DNA from: Coffea arabica
Taxonomy: Eukaryota > Streptophyta > Magnoliopsida > Gentianales > Rubiaceae
Reading direction: 5' to 3'
Length of the DNA stretch: 64,000 bases
Assembly (NCBI RefSeq): GCF_036785885.1
Contig: NC_092323.1
Span: forward strand, 4,504,501-4,568,500
In this document: positions 10,953-21,041 of the stretch, one piece after another
Layout of the letters: each line of letters starts with the position of its first letter
How positions within the stretch are numbered: position 1 is the stretch's first letter
Program-made: the position numbers and the translations under genes
The notes under the pieces: generated by a model
Seen by the model: the letters and a program-made list of their open reading frames with translations, nothing else
The model's database searches: none
What the model was told of the DNA's origin: nothing

Positions 10953-12269
10953 TTAACAGACCGATGCATCAAATCTTGGCTCATAGAAGCAGACCTGGCT
11001 GTTGTATGATTGAAAAGCACAGCCAGCAATCCAAGACCAAGCCTTCTTATCCACATCATAAAGAAGGCTCTTACCTTGGGTCCAAGATGTAAAGCAAATT
11101 AAATTATCCTGTCCAAAGCATTCAAATCTTTCAGCCGATAATCTCAAAAGAGCTCGGAAGTACCTAGGTGGCATCCTACTTATCTCAACCCAAAGAATTT
11201 TTGTATGATCCAATTCCCAGATCTTCATACTCTGAAGATTGCTGTAAAGGCCTATTCTCCCCACAAGAAACAAGCGTTTCTGAGTACCCGCAACGAGATA
11301 TCCATCCAGCAATGACCGAGGAAACTTTGCTGGTATGTGTTCCCATTGCCCTGTATCCAATCGATACATCATCAGACCAAGTGGTGAAAGAGTTTCCAAA
11401 TACAACCTTGAGTCGCAAAATGCCATCTTCGAAGAGCAGAGATTCACAGCAGGCATTGTTTGATGAAGTGACCACTTGTTGAGCTTTGAATCATATACTT
11501 CTGTTGGCAAAGACTTATCACCATATATGTCACTAGTTGCAATGACTTTAAATGATCGATCCATCCGATCAACGACCATAATCAACTGCCTTTGTTGATT
11601 GTAATGCATGCTAGGCAATATCCTCCAACTTTGGGTAAGAGGATTACAAACCAAAGTCTTGAAAGTCAGCCCATCTACGCCCGAGAAACAGAGAAGACCG
11701 CCGGAGGAACCAACCAACCAGAATGCCCACAGCGGTAAAAAGGTAAATGGGATCCTAAACCATTGTTTTAATGGCAAACTAAACACTGAACATTGAGGTG
11801 TCTGCGGATTCCTCCAGAAAGTCAGAAGGCAAGGTCCATGAGAGGGCACTTGCGAATGAAACTTCAAAAAGCTATTATCTTGCAAAATAGAATTCCATCT
11901 TCTACAAACAGATCGAAGTCTAAATATCATGAAAGGCGGTACCCTAGCCAAGATTTCATTCAACAAATCTTCAGGTAGCATTGCCCATATGTTGTCTTCC
12001 ATCTGAACATCCGGCTGAACAGCCTTGTTAAAAGTGGCAACCGTCTCTTCATCTAATCCCCTTGGTTTGGTCTTAATCACTTTTTGCCTCGAAGGACTTG
12101 TGTTCCTTGACCCAATTCGACCCAGTGGGCTAGTATTTCTTGACCCACTGCCCCCAAAATTGGTCGCTTGCCTCTGAAAACTATCCTCCTCCCGAAGAGC
12201 TCCATTTCTAACCAGTCGAGAATATGGCAATCTAAACCCTGATTCAGAAGATTGCCCCACTTCAACCAT
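10953..12269 (-). CDS. F-box/kelch-repeat protein, At5g15710-like
   Basis: A single uninterrupted frame of 438 aa runs from the ATG at 12269 to the TAA at 10953. The F-box lies at about residues 93-140 ([19 protein letters not shown], then [12 protein letters not shown]). The C-terminal 290 residues carry the kelch/galactose-oxidase-like pattern of plant F-box proteins ([21 protein letters not shown]). The N-terminal 90 residues are basic and Ser-rich, with GSRNTSP present twice (about 42-48 and 53-59). Proteins of this class bind SKP1 through the F-box and present substrates to an SCF ubiquitin ligase; the substrate is unknown. Lack of introns in the coding region and synteny with RPOT2 fit Arabidopsis At5g15710. 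Confidence 0.9.
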   Translation of the reverse strand: MVEVGQSSESGFRLPYSRLVRNGALREEDSFQRQATNFGGSGSRNTSPLGRIGSRNTSPSRQKVIKTKPRGLDEETVATFNKAVQPDVQMEDNIWAMLPEDLLNEILARVPPFMIFRLRSVCRRWNSILQDNSFLKFHSQVPSHGPCLLTFWRNPQTPQCSVFSLPLKQWFRIPFTFLPLWAFWLVGSSGGLLCFSGVDGLTFKTLVCNPLTQSWRILPSMHYNQQRQLIMVVDRMDRSFKVIATSDIYGDKSLPTEVYDSKLNKWSLHQTMPAVNLCSSKMAFCDSRLYLETLSPLGLMMYRLDTGQWEHIPAKFPRSLLDGYLVAGTQKRLFLVGRIGLYSNLQSMKIWELDHTKILWVEISRMPPRYFRALLRLSAERFECFGQDNLICFTSWTQGKSLLYDVDKKAWSWIAGCAFQSYNSQVCFYEPRFDASVC

Positions 12270-13821
12270 GGTACCAACACCCCCACTATCCCAATATCAT
12301 CTACTGACTTGAATAGCCAAAATTGAATCTTTCCTAGGCCCCATCCAATTGAACATCCATGACTATGTAGATAGCATCAGAACCAAACGAAGACGGAATC
12401 TCATCCAAGCAAATACCTAAAACCCGAATAACTGAATATTGGATGTTATCAAACATCATATGCAATCCCTAATTTTAGAAAGACTGCACCAACAAATGGG
12501 AAATGCTGCTTCAATTGGAAAAATATACTGTTAGATCAGATAAGCCACGGGCCTAATGACTGAAAGCTCAAAGAATCAAAAGAACAGCTGGAATTTCACT
12601 ATACCGGTGAATGCCTTTTCCTCTATAGATCCCGTCAATTAACTCTCAGTGAAGAACGGGATGAAGTCAACAAAAAAGATTGAATCTTGACGGAGCTATC
12701 AGCACAAGCATACAAGGGAAATGGAAACTTTGTAGGAAAATCTGAGATGGGTTACCTCGGGGATGAACAAATAATCGTGAAAATCAACACTTCTAGTGGG
12801 CTTGTTCAGGTAGCAAGAATCTTACTCAACAGGCATAGGTCGATGTACTTTTCCCCCATTCACTCATATTCTATGTCTTGCCGGTGTCTGCTGTAACTTA
12901 ACTCGCGTTTGATTGTTTTTGTCGTTACTCTAGTTAACGTGTGAAATTTTTTTTCAAAAAAAAATGTATGAAGAATTGGGTTAACTTACAGCTGTCCTCG
13001 CCACGCCGATTCAAATCACAAGGCTTCAGAAAGCGCGTCATGGCATCAAGGAATAAGCTCTTGAAATCGCGGTCGTTTATGCTGGCCTCCTTCAGATGAC
13101 GTGGATAAAAGCGTGAAAATTATGAGCAAGGTTGGTTCGCGCTTTTGCGTGACTCATCACAAGCCAAGGTTTATGAATGGTGTTCTTGCACCATAATATT
13201 TGCATCTTTATGTGACTGAACTTTTTGAAAGCGTGAAGAAGTTGCAATCTTCAGCATTGTAATAAGTTGTGCCTTTATATGAATGTAAATCTAAAATTAT
13301 CCATTTTTCAGTCTGTAACTGTAATTAATCAAGACACTGAAGCACAATCCATTGCAAACCACGCCTTTGCACCTGTTATTCTTCATAAATAATAGTTTTA
13401 AAAAAAGACCTAGTAAGTACTCGAATTTGTCCAAACATTGAGAGTAAGACAATTTATTGACGGTTAATTCGTTGTTTACATCACATTCCCAAAGTAGTAG
13501 TCAAATATTGGGATGTTTTCTTTTTCCCCTTCAGCGGAGGGAGGCTCCTTTCATGGGGCGTTTTCGGTTAACATTTCTCTCGTCTCAGGTGAACTGGTGT
13601 TGTTGGGAGCATTGCAAAAGCCTATTGGTATATGGACGTATACATGATTGGGTTGGGCTCCGCTAGGATATATTTTGTTTACGGTGGCTGAGGTCCTACC
13701 GGGCCAGAAGAAGATGGCTGGCTTTTTTTTTGCAGGGGATAAAGAGGAGGCTAGCTGGCCATGGGCTGCTTGTCAAGGATTGTGGTCCAGTTTTAATGAG
13801 TACATGAAATAAAAATTGAGC
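12270..13821. other. F-box gene upstream region
   Basis: The 5' leader and promoter of the minus-strand F-box gene should lie here. Candidate splice signals in the leader could not be confirmed. No other gene was recognised; the 69-codon ORFs at 12687 and 13457 lack similarity to anything known to me. Confidence 0.4.
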
Positions 13822-13987
13822 TAGCGTGAGTCTGAGTGTTTCCCACTCTCCTTTCTTTCACATCGGTCCAGTGAGGGTTGAGTGATGAGAGTTTAAGTCC
13901 CTTGATCCAACTTGAAAGTCAGCAATTGTCTTTTGATTTTGATTGAGGATTAGGTTTAAAATTTCTTCCTCTCTATTGTTGGAAAAA
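13822..13987 (+). mobile_element. SINE with perfect 18-bp target-site duplication
   Basis: The insert of about 166 bp is bracketed by identical 18-bp repeats, ATGAAATAAAAATTGAGC (13804-13821 and 13988-14005). It starts TAGCGTGAGTCTGAG, similar to an A box, has a degenerate B box (GAGTTTAAGTCCC, near 13889) and ends in GGAAAAA. These features match a tRNA-derived SINE in plus orientation. The intact duplication suggests a fairly young insertion. Confidence 0.72.
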
Positions 13988-14172
13988 ATGAAATAAAAAT
14001 TGAGCAAAAACAAAAGGAGGCAGCGTCATCTTTTGGTTTTTAGTACTTGCATTGCTTCATTGTAAGATGGCGGTGTAGGACTGTAGGGCATGGTCCGGCG
14101 TAATTCCAAGGTGGAAAAATTTGCCACAGTAATTTTCCACTTAAAAAATATTTCCAAACTAATGCAGCTTCA

Positions 14173-14249
14173 AAATTTATTTCCCTGTTAATATGGTTGT
14201 TGCCACACGGAATTTAAATATGGGAAACTAATCACGCTTAAACTTTCGC
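14173..14249 (+). repeat. Left arm of inverted repeat (foldback element)
   Basis: This arm reads TTTATTTCCCTGTTAATATG, then GTTGCC..CGG and AACTAATCACGCTTAAACTT. It pairs with the reverse complement of 15178-15249 with scattered mismatches. The two arms and the AT-rich DNA between them probably form one non-autonomous element of about 1.1 kb; its outer limits are not fixed. Confidence 0.6.
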
Positions 14250-15177
14250 TTTTATCTTCTTTCATTTTGAGAGGCAAATCCCATTAAAATGTCAATAACT
14301 AATCTTAAGAGCTTAATTGTTAATTCACATTAGACAAATCCTTAATCATCTTTCAATAGCTCAAATTTTGCTACTTCTTCTCTATTTATTATTCATTGTC
14401 TACCTTTAGGAAATTTTTAACATATTTAGAAATTTCTTAAATAGTCATAGCAACTAAAAAAATTTTCTTACCATGTGTGTGATGAATTGCCATACAGATA
14501 AACTGAAAATCTTTAGAGATCTATTGTGTTAATTCATGATTTTTTTTACTATTAAAATGCATAAATATAACTCTTTTAAATAACGACTACTCACTAACCT
14601 TGGTGTTTATTCTAATGCCAATTATGACTTGCTTAGATTTTTTATGATGGGTCAAAAAATGCAATTTTTTTATTTCTCCTTTTCTTTAAAATTTAACTTG
14701 TATAGTTCACGCTAAACTATGATCATTATTTTGGAACAATTACTAGCGTGTCATACATTCAATTTTTCTGAAATTTCGTGAAATGTATAAAGTCAAGAGT
14801 TCAGTGCATATGAAAATGCACGTAACAACAAAAAAAGAAAGAAACTTGTGATCTAACCTCAAGAATATAATGTTAAGGAGGAATAATGACAACAAAAGAA
14901 CAAATGCGGAATATAACCGAAAATATAGGATATACATGTAACATGGGTTTGCAATCTGGTGCGGCGATATGCATGGCACCAAATAGGCAAAAAAAAAAAA
15001 AAGAAAAAAAAAGAAGGAAGCTCGTAATATAAGGAAAAATAATTACAAGTGATTCTTTTCTTTTAATAGGATCGTATGTGACAATAAATGGATTAACAAG
15101 GGAAAAAAACTGAAAGATAATTGCTTTGGAATTATTTTTTAAGAACTAGATTATTTTGACCAAAAATCCAGAGCTGA

Positions 15178-15249
15178 AGTTTAAGCGTGATTAGTTTTTC
15201 ATATTTAAAGTCGCACGGCAACAAATATACTAACAAGGGAATAAATTGG
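15178..15249 (-). repeat. Right arm of inverted repeat (foldback element)
   Basis: This is the inverted partner of 14173-14249, with shared blocks AAGTTTAAGCGTGATTAGTT and GTTGCCG/GTTGCCA. A weaker match continues outward (GCCACAGTAATTTTCC against ACCACAATGATCTTCC). The 930 bp between the arms has T and A runs and no coding region. Confidence 0.6.
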
Positions 15250-15674
15250 AGGAAGATCATTGTGGTAATAAACTCGAAAATTTCACATATTAGGCTACTA
15301 GCTAACTTTATAAGAAATGTAGATTAATGTTAACTAGAAAAATTCCAATTGATCGCGTGTATCTCTCTCTTTTTCTTTTTCTTTTTTTTTTGCCTTGAAA
15401 GGAAAAAATATAAACACGAGATTCTTCATATATCTCCTTCAAAAAAAGTTCCCATTTTCGTTAATTTTCAAAACAGAATGGTCTAAGTTCAGCGTGTCTA
15501 CAAAGTTTCCTTTCTGAAGTTCCAATCAGCCCGAAGATATTGAACAATTCCCAAGGCAAAAGCAACGATTTTTTGACCTTTTTTATTTTTTTTAAGAAAT
15601 ATTTAAAATCTGTCCCAATAGTACTACAGCTCTACTTTTCCCAATACAACAGTGCAATGTCCACAAGAATAGTT

Positions 15675-15858
15675 TTTTTTTCTGACGTAGTGGGTATCTG
15701 GAATTCGACGGATTATATTTTCGGGTTCGATTATTCCCACTCTGCTTGTGCCCCCACCCGCCAGAAGACACAAAACGATAACTGGGATCAAACCGCGACC
15801 ACACGGTACTACGACCTAAGGAGGCACCCCCAGCACCAGTCGAGCCAACCCCGATGGG
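15675..15858 (-). mobile_element. SINE with 17-bp target-site duplication
   Basis: On the minus strand the element starts GGTTGGCTCGACTGGTGC (A-box-like), carries GGTTTGATCCC (B box) and ends in an A run, which is the T tract at 15675 on the plus strand. Flanks of 17 bp (15658-15674 and 15859-15875, TGTCCACRAGAATAGTT) differ by one base. This is a clear tRNA-derived SINE of about 184 bp. The 118-codon frame that crosses it on the plus strand is not a gene. Confidence 0.82.
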
Positions 15859-15902
15859 TGTCCACGAGAATAGTTGAGTTGAGTGTGTTTAGATAATATG
15901 AC

Positions 15903-16150
15903 CTTGTTTGAATAGCCGTTTTCCAAAGAAAAATTATTACGTTTTCGGTGAACACATTTTTCAATTTACCTTTTTACCTCATATATATCAAATCGTTACA
16001 GTATTTTATTTACAAAAAATCTAAAAAAATATAATCTAAATACAACCTAAATTATTTACACAAATTTATCTACTTACTTTATATCATAAACGCATTTTGC
16101 AATCACATACATGTCATATTTTATTTATCGTTAAACCAACAAACCAAATC
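15903..16150. mobile_element. Probable degraded MITE
   Basis: The segment starts CCTTGTTTGAATAG and ends near AACAAACCAAATC. Inside it has TCATATATATCAAATCGTTACAG, a word pattern common in plant MITEs that have a TTTGGATTG-type end. The ends match poorly, so this call is tentative. Confidence 0.35.
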
Positions 16151-16943
16151 CTCCAAGTCATCAGATAAGTCCATCCATCCATCCACAGCCAATCACAGAA
16201 ACACTCTACTACCACTACTGGCTCCATCATAGATACTTACATACACATGCTAGTACCTCAAACAATCGAAAAGGACAAAGCACAGCAAACTAGCTATCAG
16301 GCAAAGGGATGTCGGACCCAAGTCCCCGACGGACGGACCTCTTCCAGTCTTCCCTCAACCCGGCCCAGACTTCCCACTTCCGACACCATCATCCTGTCGA
16401 AGCCGTTAAACTGTCTCATCTTTTATAGCTCAAAAAAATTTATCATTTTCCTCGAACCCCGGCCCCCCACACGTGTCAAATTACCAGTTCCACATCACCA
16501 TCTTTTCGTACAACCTGGACCGCTCCAAAAACTCATGTCCTTAAATCTCACGTGCCTCCTTCCCTTTTAACGGCGCGGAAATCCCTCCTCTTTTCCTTCC
16601 CCACCTCCGTTCAAACTCTCTCCTCTTTGTAAATCTATATACATTTCTATACACTCTTATTTTTTGTATGTATTACGGCTAAAATTATTTTCTTGTAATT
16701 TATTAGTAGTGCGTAATGTATCTATATATATCTATATCTATATTATTAGTAGTATGATGGTGGAGGAGTTTATTATTGTATGCACAAATCTAATCTAGCT
16801 CGTAGAAGCCCTAACATTAATATGGAGCGCCTTCTATGTTCCCAATCCCGCAATCCTTTCTAATGTTACAAGAAGAGAAGGTTTTTTAAGTATAGATATA
16901 TTTGATTTATTCGGAGGTATATTTATTTACATTGGAGGGAGGG
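16151..16943 (+). promoter_or_regulatory. Promoter and 5' leader region of the ABHD17-like gene
   Basis: The region runs up to the ATG at 16944. It contains a pyrimidine-rich tract (about 16540-16630) followed by TATAT-rich DNA (16635-16745). The exact TATA element and transcription start cannot be fixed from sequence alone. Confidence 0.35.
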
Positions 16944-19109
16944 ATGGGGGCCGTGACGTCCACGATGGCTGCCAAGTTTGCGTTTTTTCCGCCGAATCCA
17001 CCCTCGTATGGGGTGGCAGAGGACGAAGGGACCGGGAAATTGAGGATGACGGGAGTCGCCGAGAGGGACAACGTCGACGTTTTGAGGCTGGCGACGAAGA
17101 GGGGGACCCGGATTGTGGCTCTCTACGTTAAAAACCCGGCTGCGTCCCTCACTTTGCTCTACTCCCACGGCAACGCTGCTGATCTGGGCCAGATGTATGA
17201 CCTCTTCAGCGAACTCAGCCTTCATCTACGCGTCAACTTGATGGGGTGCTCTCTTTTTTGGCTACTCCCAGTTGTTTTCAGACCATTCATGCATGTATTC
17301 ATATGTCACTGCTACAAAAGATTTGATTTTTAATGCAACCATGAAAGCAAGTGCGGTAGATTTAGCTACTGAGTTCGTGATGGGCCACTGGAGAGTTACT
17401 GGTTTTATTTATTTTTTTGACAGGGGAGATTGACCGCGAGTTCTAACCATTTTGCGATGCTTATTTTTTATGTTTCGATAGTAATTGGTATTTGATTGTT
17501 GGGAGCGGATCAGTAGCTCATGCCTGATTATATTGCTTTTCTCTGACAATTTAAAAGACTTGAAATTGTTAGGGAAGCTTATATTTCAAGTGGTTTTAGT
17601 TTTTAATCCTTTTTTATCCTTGTCGAGGTGAGGTGGATGAAAAGAAGGCAACTTTTTGTGCAGAGACGACAAGTAGAACTGCTTTCTTATATATGCTTGT
17701 GCATGTTAAACTTATTCACATCCTGACATTTGAGATTTGTTTACCCTAAAATGTTTTGGGCAGGTATGACTATTCAGGATATGGACAGTCTACTGGAAAG
17801 GTAGAGTATGGAGTCTTGAGTCTAACTTTTTTCTTCCATTTCGAAGTAGTTTCTGATTTAGGGCATGCTCGACTAAGTTGTCTGTTTTAATATTTGTACT
17901 AGCCAAGCGAGCAGAACACTTATGCTGACATAGAAGCGGCATATAGATGTCTTCTGGAGAAATATGGGGCAAACGAAGAAGATATAATATTATATGGGCA
18001 ATCTGTTGGGAGTGGTCCAACTTTGGATTTGGCATCCAGATTATCACGGTTAAGGGCTGTGGTTCTTCACAGTCCAATCATGTCTGGTCTTCGTGTTATG
18101 TATCCAGTGAAGCGCACTTATTGGTTTGATATATACAAGGTAGCATTCTTTAACGTGACTATGAATGTGAAGCCAGTCCTCATGTCTGATCAATTTTACC
18201 CACACTCAATTCTCATTCCTGCTTAACTCTGCCTTTTCTTTTTCCCTTTGTTTTTATGAAATGCAGAATATCGAGAAAATACCATTGGTTCAGAGTCCTG
18301 TTTTGGTAATCCATGTAAGTATTATCTGCTGTTCTACCATTGTCTATGCTGTATCAGGAGTTTTTCTCCACTCAAAAGAAAAAATTGGGACAAGATGGAA
18401 TTTTAGTGTAATTATTTTGCATTTTCTTTTCTTATGATGTTGGTAACTAACTTTGTTTTTTCTTTGTCCTTTTTTTTTTTGACATTTTGCAATAGTAAAT
18501 GGAAAACCCCTTTGCCGGTATTCCTTGTTGGCTTCATCAGTGGCATAAATGTTGTACAATAATTTCATATAGTGATTCACCATGCAATGCAGCTGGACCT
18601 TCTCAAATTGGAAATTTCCCAGTTGCTGTTCTTAGATATGCTGCTTTTGGCATTTACAGGGAACAGCAGATGACGTTGTGGATTGCTCTCATGGCAAGCA
18701 GCTTTGGGAGCTATGTAAAGAGAAATATGAGCCATTATGGGTAAAAGGCGGCAACCATTGTGATTTGGAGCTTTATCCTGAGTATATTAAGCATCTGAAG
18801 AAATTTATATCAGCTATAGAGAAGTCATCGCATTTTAGAAGTGGTTCAATGCCACCTTCAGATCAAATGGACGCTGCCCGTAACAGCACAGATTGTAGAC
18901 CTAGATCAAGCACGGATCAGAGAGAGAAGTCTAGGCTGAGTATTGACCAGAGGGAGAAACCTAAAGCAATGTCAGACCTTAGAGAGAAGTCAAGAGCCAG
19001 TGTTGACAGGAGAGAAAGATCTCGAAAGAGTGTGGATTTTTCTGAAAAAGCAAATAATAGCTCAGAACAGCCGGAAAGAGCTAGGAACAGCATTGACCGG
19101 TTGGATTAA
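16944..19109 (+). CDS. ABHD17-like alpha/beta hydrolase (5 exons)
   Basis: The product is about 357 aa, from exons 16944-17245, 17764-17800, 17903-18139, 18267-18314 and 18660-19109, all in frame. It is an alpha/beta hydrolase with the oxyanion-loop motif YSHGNAAD, nucleophile elbow YGQSVGSGP (Ser of GQSVG), acid in GTADDVVD and His in GGNHCDLE, so the catalytic triad is complete. Animal ABHD17 enzymes remove palmitate from membrane proteins; that activity in the plant protein is inference. The N-terminus MGAVTS fits the N-myristoylation rule (Gly2, Ser6), so membrane attachment is plausible. The last 85 residues are a charged, low-complexity tail of repeated S-x-D-x-R-E-K-S/P-R units. Arabidopsis At5g38220 is a likely homologue. 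Confidence 0.9.
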
Positions 19110-21041
19110 CTTTGCTGCCTAAGCTTACATTTTTTGTTTTTTGAACTTTGGGATATTAGTATAGATGCAAAAGCTTTCTTTCTTGACTGTTAAAATCGGT
19201 GGTGCAGCTTTGGAGAGATGATGAGATCAGCAGTATTGTGCAATATTGATTGTTTCAAGCCTGCAGGAGCAAAGATCTGAGGATGAAGGAAAGGTCGGTG
19301 TAAAAGATATTTTTATCTTATTTGCTCTTTTCATTGGCCAACAATTTGTTTGATTGTCCAGTGAGAGATCTCCTTTATGCTATGTCCATAATTGCAGTAA
19401 AGCAGTTTAAGTTTGTTGGCTTATTTACTCCAATATTGTTCATTTTATTCAAAATTAGATACTGTATTGATGTCTTTATTCTTCTTCCATAAAATACATA
19501 AGTCGAGTTCAATATGTTTGGAAGAAGAATAAAAACATCATTGTTAATCCTAATTTCGTATAAATACCCGTTTAAGTTTGGCACTTTTATGTTTGGAATT
19601 TATGTCATTTAATCATGCAATCTTTGTGCAAGAAATTAGTGACTCTATTGCTCAGTCATGCAACATCTTGTGTTTGTGATTTTTCTTTTCTAAATTTTGC
19701 TTTGTCTAGGGCTACTAGTTTAGCCACACCCTAAAATGGAAACGAGGTAAGGTCATCTATACCTTTATTCAGAGGGTAGGAGATAGAGATCCCTATTATT
19801 AGATTGGTGAGTGGCATTGGTGCACAAGATAAGACCACAGACACATGCATTGATCACCTATATGTTTTTTTATAAAAAGTTGATACAAGAAATCTCCTCT
19901 TTTTAAAGCCTTAAATGCTTGCAGTTTGTGTTCTAAAGGTTCTCTCTCTTGATGTATGGTTAATATTTATCAGGATATGCACGCTTAGAATGACCAAGTT
20001 CCATGTTCCTCGTCAACTGGCTGAGCTTGTCATGGTGAATTTTAAACTGGTCCAGGCTTGCCTTCTTTCTGTTGTCTGTGCGCTTTCTATGGATCACATG
20101 TGCTGAATGGCTTCAAAGAATTAAGGCTACTGAGAACTTTCTCTTCCATGTAAAGGTTTGCCTAGCTTGGATGATTTGTACAAATATGCGTTCATTGACC
20201 TCACAAGACTCGAAAACTTATACATATTTTGAGGAAATTACTTGGGAAATTAAGAAGGGGTTGGGATGTATAGCAGGGAAACAACTAATTTATGGCTTTT
20301 CCTTTCTTCAATTTTTATTCCGTGAGGGAGCTGGTGGCCGTGGAAGGGCAGGAATCAGGGGCCTGGTCATGGTGTCATTTTGATAACTTTATCTATGATT
20401 TTGGTGGCTAATGTTTTTTGTTAATGCAAATGCAAGGCACAACTTTACAGGGTTCCACTGTAGTTTAACTTGCTCCGCTCGTCTTTCAGTTTCCAGTCTT
20501 GACGGCTTGGTGGGTATAATCCACATTTCCTAAGTTGGAAGACGTTCTATCCATCTCTACCTGGGAATTGGACAATGTCTTGCATACCCAGGAAGAAAAA
20601 GCATACAGAAATAATAAATAAATAAGTAAAGGCTTGCTCTTCAGCCAATGGGCATCAAGAAGTAAGCATCCCATATAACGAAGGAGTTTTGTGTTCAAAG
20701 ACCATTGTTTAACCATTTCATTGTCAGAATGTGTGTGTATATATGTATTGTATATATATGTATGACCGGAGGAGGTGGTGGTAGATGGCAGCTAATTTTT
20801 CCGGTGAAGTGCAAAGACAGCCGTTGAATTTGTCACAACTCACAGTGTTGAGCAAAACTATAAAGGTTTAAAGTCGTAAAATCCCATATAGTACCTATAA
20901 TGTATTTCGCCTCTTCTCTTTCAAGCTTCCATTTCACTTATAAAGGCGCAAGTTCAGCAACATTTTGTAACAATAAAGCATTCGACGACTTCAGTAGAGG
21001 TTAAAATCCTATATAGTAATTAGAGACACAGAAACGCCGCC
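19110..21041. other. Intergenic region, ABHD17-like to mini-RNase III
   Basis: It contains the 3' untranslated region of the hydrolase gene and the promoter of the next gene. Short ORFs near 19915-20383 show no recognisable domain. A TG/TA microsatellite lies at about 20731-20762. No further gene is supported. Confidence 0.45.

Noticed and set aside
15540-15896. A 118-codon plus-strand ORF.
   Set aside because: It runs across the SINE and its target-site duplications, so the frame is a by-product of the insertion.
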